Source of the DNA: Azonexus hydrophilus DSM 23864
GTDB taxonomy: Bacteria; Pseudomonadota; Gammaproteobacteria; Burkholderiales; Rhodocyclaceae
Direction: 5' to 3'
Assembly: GCF_000429605.1 (NCBI RefSeq)
Contig: NZ_AUCE01000018.1
Location: forward strand, 1-64,000
DNA length: 64,000 bases
Below, piece after piece: positions 43,838 to 53,986 of this stretch. A model generated the notes under the pieces. That model searched no databases and had not been told where the DNA came from. It saw only the letters and a program-made list of their open reading frames with translations. Numbering within the stretch: position 1 is the first letter of the stretch; each line of letters begins with the position of its first letter. The position numbers and the translations under genes were made by a program.

Positions 43838-44034
43838 TGAGGGATTTCCATCGCTTAGGGCTTACGCCGGGATGGGGTGATGTTAGGTAAAGGGAAGGCG
43901 GCGAAACTGAGAAAATCTGAGAATTGGATTAGCCGGTATGATCCCCGGCTGCTTTCTCCCGCTTATTCGAATTGCCCCTCTTAAACCCGCGGCATCTCTA
44001 TCTTCTGCCGAAGAAAATGGTTCTGGTGCTGCGT

Positions 44035-44075
44035 GCCGGGATGGCCTGATCGCAAGTACGACCAGGCCATCCGGC
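44035..44075 (-). terminator. Hairpin after the giant adhesin gene
   Basis: GCCGG-ATGGCCTG and CAGGCCAT-CCGGC form a 13-bp stem with one bulged base and a 14-base loop, 20 bp past the adhesin stop. No T-run follows, so partial termination or mRNA-end protection is more likely than full termination. It would lower expression of the genes after it relative to the adhesin. Confidence 0.5.
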
Positions 44076-44095
44076 AACAACAATTCGGACCAGCC

Positions 44096-47000
44096 TCAGA
44101 CTTTCTGCCCTCTCAGCGGCACCGCGTGGCCAACCAGCGACTCGCCGCCGCGCATCTTCGCCAGCAGCGCATCGCGCTCGCCTAGTCGCATAGCACGGCC
44201 AGCTTCGGCCAGTTGTCGGGTCAGCGATGCTTTGCCTATGGGCGCTTGCTTCTCGGCCTCGACGATCCGGATACGGAAGATCGTCTCTACAGTTGCTCCG
44301 GTATTGTCTGTGGCGATCACGCGAATCGTTATTTCGTCCGCGAAGCCCTCCGGTACGTCGCCCTGGAAGTGCCCCTTGATCGGATCGAACTTCAGCCATT
44401 CCGGCAAAGGATCACCATTGAGCAGGGTTGCCACCAGCGTTACGGTGACGTCCGATCGGCCGTGAGCGAAAGCGTCGCGCGGGACGACCAGATCGACCAC
44501 CCGGCGCACCTGTGGAATTTCCACGTCCGGGATGCCCTTGAAGACGCGCAATGCCTCGCCTTGTTCACCTTCGCCACGTATCACCACGATCTGGAAGCCT
44601 TGAGACTGGGTCAGGCTACGGTTTTCGAACTGCCCCTGGGCTCCACTACCGGCATTGATGGTATCGCGATCACCGGCTCCACCTTCCGAACTGCCACCTG
44701 CGCCAGCTCGGTTGGCCGCGCCACCAACCCCCAACGCTGATCTGCCGGTATCTTCCGCGTTTGCTGTACTAGTTCCGCTAGTACCCGAACTGCCTGTGCC
44801 GGTAGCTCCTCCGTCAGAGGCCCCCGTGCCGCCAGTGCTTCCGGTTCCGGTGTCCGACGTACCCGTTCCCGATCCTCTACTCGAGCCTGTCGGCGTACCA
44901 ATGTCTGCGGTCCCCGTACCGCCGCCAGTGCCGTCGGTTGTGCCTGTGCCACCAGAGCCGGTGCCGCTTGGCGGCAGGCTGCTGGTGAATCCACCGGTTC
45001 CGGTATCGGTGCCGGTCGACGTTCCTGTCCCGCTTCCTGTGGTGGAGGTACCGGTGGATGTGCCCGTACCTGTGCCTGCGAAACCGCCTGTTCCGGTATC
45101 CGGCGAACCTGTTCCAGTGCCAGTGAATGGACCTGTCCCCGTGCCGGTAAAGCCACCCGTTCCGGTACCTGCGTCGGCAGTCCCCGTGCCACCAGTGCCC
45201 CCCGTTCCGCCTGTGCCGGTATCCGTACTACCGGTGCCGCTCGGTGGCAGACTGCTGGTGAAGCCGCCGGTGCCGGTGGAAGTACCCGTGCCGGTGCCGG
45301 TAGTGGAAGTGCCTGTTCCTGTGGCAAAGATGCCGGTGCCGGCACCCGTGAATGGGCCAGTGCCTGTACCCGTATCGGAGGTTCCGGTGCCGGTGAAGGT
45401 TCCGGTTCCCGTCCCGGTAAAGGCTCCTGCTCCGCCGGTGCTGGTACCGCCGCCATCGGTGGTCCCAGTGCCAATGGTACCGGTACCTGTCGGGCTGTCG
45501 GCTGTTCCCGTGCCGGTTCCTGTACCGCTCGGCGGCAGGCTGCTGGTGAAGCCACCGGTGCCGGTGGAAGTACCCGTGCCGGTTCCGGTAGTGGAAGTGC
45601 CGGTACCCGTGGCAAAGGTGCCGGTGCCGGTACCCGTGAATGGGCCAGTGCCTGTACCCGTATCCGACGTTCCTGTTCCCGTGCCGGTGAAAGCTCCGGT
45701 ACCCGTGCCTGTAAAGCTTCCCGTAACGCTGGTGTCAGACGTCCCGGTGCCCGTGAAGGCGCCTGTTCCTGTGCCTGTTTCGGCAGTACCCGTGCCTCCT
45801 GTGCCGCCGGTACCGAAAGTGCCTGTTCCTGTGTCGGAAGTGCCGGTGCCGGTGAAGGTTCCGGTTCCGGTGAATGGACCGCTACTGGTGAAGGTGCCGG
45901 TTCCCGTAGTTGATGTGCCAGTACCGGTGTAAACACCTGTTGCCGTACCGGTTGGATTGTCGCCCGTGCCGGTGTCCGAGGTTCCCGTGCCGGTATAGAC
46001 GCCGGTCGCAGTTCCGGTCGGCGTGCCGGTGGTTGATGTTCCGGTACCGGTAAACACGCCGGTCGCTGTGCCAGTCGGGCCACCGGTATGAGGACCGGTC
46101 GACGTGCTGGTACCGGTGTCTGTTCCGGTATACGTGCCGGTGCTGGTAGATATCCCAGTGGATGTGCCGGTACTTGTCGAGGTGCCCGTTCCCGTCGCGG
46201 TGCTGGTCCCGGTTCCGCCAACTACCGGGGCGACAATCTGCACGGAAAGGGTGTTCATCGCCGTTAGCGCACCGCCGATGCCTTGGGCACCGGTATTGTG
46301 GTCGGCCAGCGTCCATTCCAGGGCTACGGAGGTGGGCGGGATGCCACCGACGTTGCTATACAGAATGTGGCGTGCTACATCGTTGACCAGGGCCTGGGTG
46401 GCAACGGTGCCGGTGCTGGTGAAGGTGATTGCCAGCGCGCCGCCGCTATTGGTGAAGGTGGCGAAGGTCTGGCCGCCGGCCTGCAGGTTGCTACCCGAAA
46501 CGGTAAACAAGGCGCTGCCGGCGAAGCCCAATACATCCTGCGCGTTGGCACCGCCGCTACGGACGATGGTCAGCGTCATGCCTGCGTAGTTGCCATTGCC
46601 GCCGTTGATATATGCCAGCTCAGCATCGAAGGGGGCGACGTTGGCATCAAGCACCACCGGGTTGCCGCCAAGATAAAAGAGCGTGGTGGCATCGAGGCTG
46701 CCGTTGAAAGTTGGTGCGTCGTTCACCGCCGTGATTGGCGCAACCGTGGTGCTACCAGCCACGGTCAATGCGCCGCCGGTACCCTGGCTGCCGCTGTTAC
46801 CGTCGCTAACCATCCAGTTGATGGTGATGCTTGCGGCTGGATTGTCACCGCTATTGCTGTACTGAATGCGGCGGGCCACGTCATTGATCAGCGCCTGCGT
46901 GGCGGGCGTGCCGCTGCTGTTGAAGGTAATGGTGAAGGTGCCGCCGCTATTGCCGAAGCTGGCGAAGGTTTGCCCGCCCGCCTGGAGATTGCTGCCAGCG

Positions 47001-50000
47001 ACGGTGAACAGTGCCCCCGTCGTGTCGAAGGTGAAGGTGTCCTCGGCCATGGCGCCGCCGTTTCGGGCCAGGGTCAGCGTCATGCCGGCATAGTTGCCGT
47101 TGCCGCCGTTGAGCACCGAAAGTTCGGGGTCGGCGATCACTACATCGCTATCGAGCACCACGCCTGGCGCGTTTTCGGTATAGGCCGGCGCACCATCGAG
47201 CCCGGTAATTGTTGGCGCGTCGTTGATCGCGGTGATGGTGATGGTGGCGGTATCGCTGGCGGTGGAAAACGCTGTGCTGCCACCGCGGCTGGAGGCATCC
47301 ACCTTGTTGCCGAAACTACCGGTGGCGCCATCCCATGCATAAAAACCGAGCGTGGCTTCAGTGCCGTTTTGTGTATCCGGTACAAAGCGTACCTTGTCGG
47401 TGGCCCGCAACAACAGGGCCTGGCTGGTGGAGACTGTGCCGATTGCGTTCCAGGTGCCGCCGCCGTCGGTCGAGTATTGCCAGGTGCCTCCCCCCGGGGT
47501 CTGGTTATTCACTGCCGACCAGATGGCGATACCCTCTCCAACCGCCTCGGGCGCATTGCCGAGGCCACCGTTGTTGAGCGTGTCCACATCGGTTATACCA
47601 GCCTTGTCGCCCGGGTTGCTGCCCCCCGCCGTGCCGGCCAACAGGTCGCTGACCAGGTTGCCGGCATTGGTGGTTTCCTTTTCGGTACGAGTGGTCAACA
47701 GCGGCATGCCATCGATCAGCACCGGGGCGTCGTTCACCGGGGTCACGGTGATGTTCACGGTATCCGATGCAGTGAGCGTACCGCCACTGCCGACGTTGCC
47801 GAGATCGCTGATGCCGATGCTGAGCGTGTCGCTACCGCTATAGTCGGCAGTTGGTGCATAGGTGAGCGTGGCTACGGCCGTGTTGATCGCATTACGGGTG
47901 CCGGTGATGGTCATGCTGGCGCTGCCATTGGCGCCGCTGGTGATGGTGATGCCGGCCGTTCCAGCCAGGGTCAGCGTGCCGTGAGCGACCGAGAGCGTCG
48001 CTTCCATGCCGTCATTCGCGGTGTCGCTGTCATTGCGGTCAGCGATGTCCACATCGCCGAAGCTGATGCCGGTGATGCCGAGCGAACCGTCCTCGGCCAC
48101 GGTCTGGGCACCCGGTTTGGCGATGGTCGGCGCATCGTTGATGTCGCTGACGGTGATGCTCACGTCGTCGCTGGCTGTTGAGAAGGCAGTCGTTCCGCCG
48201 CGCGTGCTTGCATCCATCTTGGTGCCGGCACTGCCACTGCCCGTGGCCTGATCCCATATGTAGTAATCGAAGCTCGCCGTCTGGCCATTCTTGCCGTCCG
48301 GCACGAAGCGGATCATGTCGGTACTGGCCAGGAGCAGGGCCGTGCTATCCGATACCGCCCCGATGTCGGTCCAGGCACCGGCTCCTACTTTGTATTGCCA
48401 CGTGCCGCCGGTTGAAGGGCCGTTCACGGTGGTGCTGAAGATGGCGATACCCTGCCCGGTGCCTTCGCCCGCACCGTTGGTACCGGTGTCGATGTCGGTT
48501 CGAGTGGCGATGATGCTGGCGACGGTCTGGCCGGCGTTCGCCGTGGCGTCCTCGTCGATACCGGTCATGTCCGAGCCGCTGGCGGTCAATACCGGTGCGT
48601 CATTGACCGGCGTGACGGTCAGGGTCATCGTGGCTGCAGCGGTTGAGAAGGCAATGCCGTCGTTGACCCGGTAGGTGAAGCTGTCGCTGCCGTTGTAATT
48701 GGCACCTGGCTCGTAGGTCAGGTTGCCGAGGTCGGCGACACCGATGATGTCGGACGCCGTGACATCGACACCGTTGAGTTTCAGCGTGCCGTGCGCCGGC
48801 AGACTCTCGATGCGCACGCTGGCAAGCGCCGCGCCAACGCCGGTGGAACCACCGGCGGAGTTGTCGAGGTCGGCGAAGTTGAAGTTGCTGGCGGCAAAGG
48901 TGAGTGTGCCATCTTCGGCAACCGAGCGCGAACCTCCAGCCGAGGTGGGAAGATCGTTCAACTGCGCTGCCGTGCCGGTGGTAATCGTGAAGGTCTTGTC
49001 CACCGTTCCCGTGGCGCTAGCGCGCACGGTGAGGGTGTAGGTCTGCCCAGCATATTCCGGCGCCACATTGCCCGATACCACACCATTGCTGGCAACCGTC
49101 ATCCAGGCGGGTTTCGTGCCGCTCACATAGCTGTAAGTAACGCTCGTGTCCGGGTCGGAAGCGCCACCAAAGTTGTAGCTGTTCGTCCCCGACGCCGTCC
49201 AGGTCTGGTTGGTTGGATTACCGGCCCAAGAGATTGGACTGTCCACGTATTGTCCGTAAACATGGACCCAGCCCGTATTACTCAGCGAACCGTCGGACAC
49301 GTTGTAGTTCTGCATGCCAAGGTAAACGTTTCCGGCAAGGCTGACGTTGGTCGGCACCGTGTAGGCGCTAGAGTAGCTCAGGGTGTCGCCATCGGGGTCG
49401 GACGAGTTGGTGTTGGCGTTCGTCAGGTAGGGGCCAATGTTCTGGCCTTCGGGGACATAAACCGTACCGGCGGTCCCAGCAGTGGGGGCTTGGTTTGGAT
49501 CTTGGACGATGAGTTCAAACGTGAATGGATTTTGGACAAAACCAGGATCCTCTGTCCCGTCGTTATCCAGGTCCCAACCCGATGCGTTTTGCAAGAAGAA
49601 ATTGTACGTGTAGGTGCCGGGAGCCATCGGCGCCGTCAGGTTCATCAAGTAGAGCTTGACATTGATTTGTGAGTTGCTGGCATTGTCCAGATCATGTGTC
49701 GAACCATCGGAAATGACCGTTGTGCTCGGGGCCGCGAGGGTCGATTGAGCCGCCCCCTGCTCGGTCCCTCCAATTTGTCCGGACAGTTCCCACGTTCCGC
49801 CATGCGTCGTTGACCCAACCAGTAGATAAACCGGCCCAGAGCCGTACCACGTGATCGTGCCGCTGCCAAAACTCCAACTATCTCCGGGGGCAATGGTTTT
49901 GGAGCTGATGACGGCAAGATTTTCTGCGTAGGCATCGCTCTGGAGTGTGGCAACATCGATTTTTCCGGACTGATATTCCAGTACCCAGTCCCCCCCTTTC

Positions 50001-50704
50001 ATGGGCGAGCCAGTCAAATCCTCGGATGCCGATATATCTGCACCGGTGGCTGCGCGGAGGGATTGGAGGAAGGCTTGGCCTTTATCGCCCTCGGCCACAT
50101 TACAACCGTAGATCAGGATATCGCCGTCAGCGGTCAAGGCCGAACCGATGGAAGACAAGGTGTCAGCGTGATACGTCAAGGTAGCGCTGTTCAAGATGGT
50201 TTTGCCAAGCAAGAGGCTACCTGGATTTCCATGGCTGAAAAGGTGGATGGCGTCGACGCCGTTGCGCTCTTGTAGGCTGTCGGCGATGCGCGCGAGGCCG
50301 TCTTCGTTGCCATCAATGAGGACGATTTCCACGCCCGGACGAATGCCGGCCACTAGCGTTTCCCAGTCGGTGAGGCGGGTGTCGACGAAGGCGATTTCTA
50401 CAGAAGTCGGCGCTAGTGGAACGGCGGTGTTTTCCTGTTCTTGCGGCGCGGCCGTTGGTGCAGGTGTCGGTGTGTCCTGCGCAGGTGCATCAATGACTGC
50501 CGCAGCGTCTTGTGCCGCCTTGTCGGCGATCAGCGCGGCGGCCACTGCCGTATCCACCCCGGCACCGTCGAATACGATACGCTGTTCCAGCGCCATCGGA
50601 CGCGGCCCGCCGCCCTTGAGCTTACGGCGTCTTTTCTGGCCTGTTTCGGCAACATCGCCAGTTACCAGCGCAAGATTTGGGGTTTTCGGGTCGCGTGCGT
50701 TCAT
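44096..50704 (-). CDS. Giant repetitive surface adhesin (DUF4347, cadherin-like)
   Basis: This 2202-residue protein has a basic N-terminus and the motif [10 protein letters not shown] (39-48), which matches the LEPR-type N-terminal signature (LEPR-x-LL-D) of very large exported proteins; no classical signal peptide is seen. DUF4347 spans about 102-265 ([25 protein letters not shown]). From about 400 to 1490 come Ig/cadherin-like repeats marked by [14 protein letters not shown] and [10 protein letters not shown] Thr/Gly/Ser-rich tract follows at about 1499-1976, then a C-terminal Ig-like domain ([20 protein letters not shown]) and a basic tail. It lies between adaptor and enzyme genes of one operon. 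I infer surface attachment or aggregation. Confidence 0.9.
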   Translation of the reverse strand: MNARDPKTPNLALVTGDVAETGQKRRRKLKGGGPRPMALEQRIVFDGAGVDTAVAAALIADKAAQDAAAVIDAPAQDTPTPAPTAAPQEQENTAVPLAPTSVEIAFVDTRLTDWETLVAGIRPGVEIVLIDGNEDGLARIADSLQERNGVDAIHLFSHGNPGSLLLGKTILNSATLTYHADTLSSIGSALTADGDILIYGCNVAEGDKGQAFLQSLRAATGADISASEDLTGSPMKGGDWVLEYQSGKIDVATLQSDAYAENLAVISSKTIAPGDSWSFGSGTITWYGSGPVYLLVGSTTHGGTWELSGQIGGTEQGAAQSTLAAPSTTVISDGSTHDLDNASNSQINVKLYLMNLTAPMAPGTYTYNFFLQNASGWDLDNDGTEDPGFVQNPFTFELIVQDPNQAPTAGTAGTVYVPEGQNIGPYLTNANTNSSDPDGDTLSYSSAYTVPTNVSLAGNVYLGMQNYNVSDGSLSNTGWVHVYGQYVDSPISWAGNPTNQTWTASGTNSYNFGGASDPDTSVTYSYVSGTKPAWMTVASNGVVSGNVAPEYAGQTYTLTVRASATGTVDKTFTITTGTAAQLNDLPTSAGGSRSVAEDGTLTFAASNFNFADLDNSAGGSTGVGAALASVRIESLPAHGTLKLNGVDVTASDIIGVADLGNLTYEPGANYNGSDSFTYRVNDGIAFSTAAATMTLTVTPVNDAPVLTASGSDMTGIDEDATANAGQTVASIIATRTDIDTGTNGAGEGTGQGIAIFSTTVNGPSTGGTWQYKVGAGAWTDIGAVSDSTALLLASTDMIRFVPDGKNGQTASFDYYIWDQATGSGSAGTKMDASTRGGTTAFSTASDDVSITVSDINDAPTIAKPGAQTVAEDGSLGITGISFGDVDIADRNDSDTANDGMEATLSVAHGTLTLAGTAGITITSGANGSASMTITGTRNAINTAVATLTYAPTADYSGSDTLSIGISDLGNVGSGGTLTASDTVNITVTPVNDAPVLIDGMPLLTTRTEKETTNAGNLVSDLLAGTAGGSNPGDKAGITDVDTLNNGGLGNAPEAVGEGIAIWSAVNNQTPGGGTWQYSTDGGGTWNAIGTVSTSQALLLRATDKVRFVPDTQNGTEATLGFYAWDGATGSFGNKVDASSRGGSTAFSTASDTATITITAINDAPTITGLDGAPAYTENAPGVVLDSDVVIADPELSVLNGGNGNYAGMTLTLARNGGAMAEDTFTFDTTGALFTVAGSNLQAGGQTFASFGNSGGTFTITFNSSGTPATQALINDVARRIQYSNSGDNPAASITINWMVSDGNSGSQGTGGALTVAGSTTVAPITAVNDAPTFNGSLDATTLFYLGGNPVVLDANVAPFDAELAYINGGNGNYAGMTLTIVRSGGANAQDVLGFAGSALFTVSGSNLQAGGQTFATFTNSGGALAITFTSTGTVATQALVNDVARHILYSNVGGIPPTSVALEWTLADHNTGAQGIGGALTAMNTLSVQIVAPVVGGTGTSTATGTGTSTSTGTSTGISTSTGTYTGTDTGTSTSTGPHTGGPTGTATGVFTGTGTSTTGTPTGTATGVYTGTGTSDTGTGDNPTGTATGVYTGTGTSTTGTGTFTSSGPFTGTGTFTGTGTSDTGTGTFGTGGTGGTGTAETGTGTGAFTGTGTSDTSVTGSFTGTGTGAFTGTGTGTSDTGTGTGPFTGTGTGTFATGTGTSTTGTGTGTSTGTGGFTSSLPPSGTGTGTGTADSPTGTGTIGTGTTDGGGTSTGGAGAFTGTGTGTFTGTGTSDTGTGTGPFTGAGTGIFATGTGTSTTGTGTGTSTGTGGFTSSLPPSGTGSTDTGTGGTGGTGGTGTADAGTGTGGFTGTGTGPFTGTGTGSPDTGTGGFAGTGTGTSTGTSTTGSGTGTSTGTDTGTGGFTSSLPPSGTGSGGTGTTDGTGGGTGTADIGTPTGSSRGSGTGTSDTGTGSTGGTGASDGGATGTGSSGTSGTSTANAEDTGRSALGVGGAANRAGAGGSSEGGAGDRDTINAGSGAQGQFENRSLTQSQGFQIVVIRGEGEQGEALRVFKGIPDVEIPQVRRVVDLVVPRDAFAHGRSDVTVTLVATLLNGDPLPEWLKFDPIKGHFQGDVPEGFADEITIRVIATDNTGATVETIFRIRIVEAEKQAPIGKASLTRQLAEAGRAMRLGERDALLAKMRGGESLVGHAVPLRGQKV
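44780..46210. repeat. Degenerate GGNACNGGNACN coding repeat in the adhesin
   Basis: About 1.4 kb of near-repeats encode [12 protein letters not shown] units (about 477 residues). A longer unit with SSLPPSGTG recurs near 44980, 45250, 45540 and 45000-45050. The tract produces long open frames on both strands (for example a PVPV-type frame on the plus strand), which are artefacts of its codon pattern. Such tracts vary in length by slippage or recombination. Confidence 0.85.
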
Positions 50705-50723
50705 GGTGCTTCTCCGGGGAGAT

Positions 50724-51482
50724 TTATTGCGGTGGGCTGAGCAGCAAACGGCCGCTCATGCCGGCAAGGAGTTCTGGGTATTTGCCGTCGATCACGGCGC
50801 TGGCCTTGAGGCTTTGGCTGACGGGGTCGATGCGCGCCCCGAGACGCTGGATATGGGCCGGATATTTCTTGCCCGTCTCGTCGATTTCCACTTCAAATTT
50901 GTGGCCGGCCTTGAGCCAGCGTAGCCATTTCGAGGGAACGATGAATTCCAGCTCCAGGGTCGAGTCATCGAGGATGTCGAGAATCGGTTGACCGGCCTGA
51001 ACGTACTGGTTCTCACGCGCCTTCTGATCCGCCACGCGCCCGGCGAATGGGGCGGTGATCGTGCATTTGCTCAAGGTCGTATTGATCTGCGCCAGTTCGG
51101 CCTTGAGCTTGTCGACTTCCGCCTGAGCGGTTTGTACTTCGAGTTTGCCGGTGGCGTTCAACTCATCTAGGCGTTTTTGCGCTGAGAACGTCTTTTGAGC
51201 ACCGCCGAGCGCCGCCCGGGCGCGGTCACGGGCCGAGGCTTGCAGGCTGCAGTCGAGCTGGGCGAGCGTCTGGCCGGATTTGAAAGCATCGCCCTCCTTG
51301 ACCGCGATGCGTGCCAGCCGCGCCGGAATTTCGGCGGAGAGCGTAGTGAAACGGCGCGGCGAGAGTTGCGCTCGGATGTCAGCGCGCTCCAGCGCAGCAG
51401 GAACGATAGAGGCCTGCTGCGCTGGTTGCGCACTGGCCAGGCCACATGCCGAGGTGACCAGCAAGACTAACCAGCGTGCCAT
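50724..51482 (-). CDS. Periplasmic adaptor (membrane-fusion) protein
   Basis: This 252-residue HlyD/AcrA-type adaptor has a signal peptide ([18 protein letters not shown]), a barrel-sandwich half ([30 protein letters not shown]), a short coiled coil ([27 protein letters not shown]), the second half ([26 protein letters not shown]) and a beta-barrel. It lacks an N-terminal membrane helix beyond the signal peptide, so it is a periplasmic link. The start overlaps the TolC-like gene by one base and the adhesin gene follows after 19 bp. Confidence 0.88.
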   Translation of the reverse strand: MARWLVLLVTSACGLASAQPAQQASIVPAALERADIRAQLSPRRFTTLSAEIPARLARIAVKEGDAFKSGQTLAQLDCSLQASARDRARAALGGAQKTFSAQKRLDELNATGKLEVQTAQAEVDKLKAELAQINTTLSKCTITAPFAGRVADQKARENQYVQAGQPILDILDDSTLELEFIVPSKWLRWLKAGHKFEVEIDETGKKYPAHIQRLGARIDPVSQSLKASAVIDGKYPELLAGMSGRLLLSPPQ

Positions 51483-53119
51483 CAGCGCTGCTGTTGCTGG
51501 ACGATAGCGGTTTCGCTGCCGGCTTCTCCGGCTGCTTCAGTCGCTGCGAGCGGCGTTGGTACTGGTGTGGCTTCGGCATGCGGGGGGCTTGGCATTGGCT
51601 CGGGGACGATGGAGCCCTCTGGCGGAAACTGGTCGAGCCGCTCCCAGTCAGCCAGTGTCTTGGCAATGGTCTGGGTCAGCTCGGGCAGAGAGATTGCGTC
51701 GAGATTGCCGATCTGCGGCTCCAGCCCGATGCTGGCTTGTAGGCGCGAAGCGGCAGCGTGAGCCTGGGCCAGTGTCTGGTAGCGACGCAGCAGCGAAAGA
51801 ATGGCGCCGGTACGCGCGGCAACCCGGGCTTGGGCGCCTTGCGTCTGCTGGGCTTCGCCCTTGGCGGTCATCTCGTACAGCTGACGATCGACTTCCCAAA
51901 TGGCGTCGGAACGCATGAATTGGCGTAGTGCTGTTTCAAAATCCTGGCGCGCCAGATGCAACTGGGTAAATACTGCCATCTGCATGGCAACACGGCGCTG
52001 TTCGGCAAGACGCACGCCGGCTTCGGCGACATCCATCTGGCTGGGGCCGGAAAGTAGGTTGATGAGGTTGAAGCTGACCTGCGCAGCGACCTCCTGCCAG
52101 CTCTGGTTAACTAGGAAGCTGTTGGAATCGTGCTTGCCCGTGAAGCTGACGGTCAGTGCCGGGAACAGACGCAGCAGCGCCTTACGGGTTTCCGTGGCGG
52201 CGATGCGTGCGTTGTATACCTGCTCACGAATATCGGCGTTGTGCGCCATGGCAAGTTCTTCCATGCGAGTCACGTCGACGCGCATGAGGCGGTCTTCCAG
52301 CAGGAAGCTGGCAGGCTCGGCAACACGAATCAGACTGCCTGCCGGGACATTGATGAGCTGGGCCAGTTCGATACGGGCAGTGGCCATTTCGCGCTGGATG
52401 CTTTCGAGAGTGCGCAGGTTCTCGAGCAGGGCGCGCTGGTAGCGCAGTGCGTCGGCAGGTGCCTTGATACGCTCCTCGCTGACCTTGCGCGCATCGGCCA
52501 GGGAAGCCTCTGCTTCCCTGATGGTATTGTTCACCTCGGCCTGCAGGCGCTGGGCGCTGGCAACGCGCCAGAAAGCGGAGCGGATGCTCTGGATCAACAC
52601 ATGCATGGCCTTGCGTCGGCGTTCGGCAGCGACCAGCACACGGTCGGCGTTCTGTTTGCTGTTGTAATAGGAAATGCCGAAGTCAAGAATGTTCCAGGAT
52701 AAGCCGAGGTCGCTGGTGGTGTGCGTGCGGTCAGCGCTGATCGGCGACTCGGTGCTGGAGGGTTTATCGGTACCGGGAATCGGCGCGAAGCTGTTGGAAC
52801 TGTTGTCCCGGCTTCGATAGCCAGCGCTCGCAAGTACCCGCGGCAGCATGTCGAAACCACCGGCTTCGAGTTGCCCGCTGGCGAGTGCCTGTTCAAGCAA
52901 GCGTGTGCGGTGGTCGAGGTTGTACTTTAGGCCGCGGGCAATGGCCTCTTCGAGGGTGAGCGGCGCAATGAGCGGGGCGACATCTTTGCGCGCCTCTTCA
53001 CGGTCGGCTTGGGCAATGGCCTTGATCTCAGCCTGGCTCATCGGCTCGGGTAAACTGGCGCAGCCCGAAAGCAGGAGCAGCAGGCCGGAGGCCGAGGCGA
53101 TCAGATGGATTTGTTTCAT
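51482..53119 (-). CDS. TolC-family outer-membrane lipoprotein
   Basis: This 545-residue protein has a lipoprotein signal (MKQIHLIASASGLLLLLSGCAS, Cys as acceptor) followed by two TolC-type helical repeats (VNNTIREAEASLADARKVSEERIKAPADALRYQRALLENLRTLE and a second). The C-terminus is Pro-rich. I chose ATG 53119 because GAGGGA precedes it; a TTG at 53134 adds five residues. It is the first gene of the export operon. It should form the outer-membrane duct for the adaptor and, by inference, for adhesin export. Confidence 0.88.
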   Translation of the reverse strand: MKQIHLIASASGLLLLLSGCASLPEPMSQAEIKAIAQADREEARKDVAPLIAPLTLEEAIARGLKYNLDHRTRLLEQALASGQLEAGGFDMLPRVLASAGYRSRDNSSNSFAPIPGTDKPSSTESPISADRTHTTSDLGLSWNILDFGISYYNSKQNADRVLVAAERRRKAMHVLIQSIRSAFWRVASAQRLQAEVNNTIREAEASLADARKVSEERIKAPADALRYQRALLENLRTLESIQREMATARIELAQLINVPAGSLIRVAEPASFLLEDRLMRVDVTRMEELAMAHNADIREQVYNARIAATETRKALLRLFPALTVSFTGKHDSNSFLVNQSWQEVAAQVSFNLINLLSGPSQMDVAEAGVRLAEQRRVAMQMAVFTQLHLARQDFETALRQFMRSDAIWEVDRQLYEMTAKGEAQQTQGAQARVAARTGAILSLLRRYQTLAQAHAAASRLQASIGLEPQIGNLDAISLPELTQTIAKTLADWERLDQFPPEGSIVPEPMPSPPHAEATPVPTPLAATEAAGEAGSETAIVQQQQR

Positions 53120-53251
53120 TTTCGGTTCCCTCAAGAAAGGCCCGTTTTGCGAGCGTCATGGCATGGCCGGGAGGCTTGCCAAGCCCGGCTTCAGGCAATT
53201 GCCATGCTAGGGAAAAGAGATGGGGTGAAACTGAGGAAATCTGAGAGGGAA

Positions 53252-53935
53252 TTAACCGCGCAAATCGACTGCCTCGGTGATTTGGTAGCCTCGCCCCCGT
53301 GCGGTAGCGACCGGCAGGTCCATTCCGCAGGCGTCCAGAACCAGCTTGCGCAATTGATACATCTGAGTATCGAGGCGGCGTTGGTCGTAATGCAGGTAGT
53401 TTTCACCCAGTGCCTCGACTATTTTGCGTCGGCTGACGGGTTTGCCTGCACCGCTGACGATGGTGCGAAAAACGATGTAGCTTTGCGAAGTAAGGTCAAT
53501 GGCGGCCTTGCCGGGTGGAGTCAATTGGCAGCGCAGGGTGTCGAGTAGCCAGCGCGGCCGGATGGCGCCATCTTCGAGGCGGCGGGCGAGTGCAGTGATC
53601 GTGGCTGCCAGTTCGTCAAGCTCGAAGGGTTTGCTGAGGTAATGGTCGGCACCCTGAATCAACCCTTTTGCCTTGTTGCGTCCTCCACTTCTTGCAGTGG
53701 CGACGATGATGCCGATGCGGTCGCCATCCTCCCTGAGCCGGGTAATGAGATCGAGACCTTCCCCGTCGGGCAATCCCAGATCAACGATGGCAATGAGTTG
53801 CCGTTCCGGGCAAAATTTCTGCTCGAATTCGCCGATACTGCCGGCCGTATCGACGCAATGACCTTGCTCGCCGAGGAAGTCGGCTAGTTCGGCCCGGAGC
53901 ACGCTTTCGTCTTCCAGCAGGATAATGTTTGCCAT
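53252..53935 (-). CDS. OmpR-family response regulator for the export cluster
   Basis: This 227-residue regulator has a receiver domain with an acidic patch LEDES, phospho-acceptor D52 (IVDLGLPDGEG), T/S at IIVATARSG and K in HYLSKPFELDEL. The C-terminal winged helix is DNA-binding (YLHYDQRRLDTQMYQLRKLV, TARGRGYQITEAV). ATG 53935 gives the normal length; a longer reading to 54118 overlaps the kinase start. It is divergent from the kinase gene and lies in front of the TolC-adaptor-adhesin operon on the same strand, with a 132-bp gap in between, the natural control site. Confidence 0.9.
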   Translation of the reverse strand: MANIILLEDESVLRAELADFLGEQGHCVDTAGSIGEFEQKFCPERQLIAIVDLGLPDGEGLDLITRLREDGDRIGIIVATARSGGRNKAKGLIQGADHYLSKPFELDELAATITALARRLEDGAIRPRWLLDTLRCQLTPPGKAAIDLTSQSYIVFRTIVSGAGKPVSRRKIVEALGENYLHYDQRRLDTQMYQLRKLVLDACGMDLPVATARGRGYQITEAVDLRG

Positions 53936-53986
53936 AATCGTGATTCTGGCATGAGCCAGCGCGAGCATATCTGAGGAAATCTGAGT

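Noticed and set aside
44655..45932. 425-residue plus-strand frame rich in PVPV and a long minus-strand frame of Pro/Ala/Arg over the same DNA
   Set aside because: Both are alternate readings of the GGN-ACN repeat in the adhesin. They lack ribosome sites and independent domains.
44780..46210. CRISPR array
   Set aside because: The repeats are contiguous and coding, without regular unique spacers or cas genes.
46283..48181. 632-residue plus-strand frame opposite the adhesin
   Set aside because: It is antisense to conserved Ig/cadherin-like repeats, has no domain, and is explained by high GC content.
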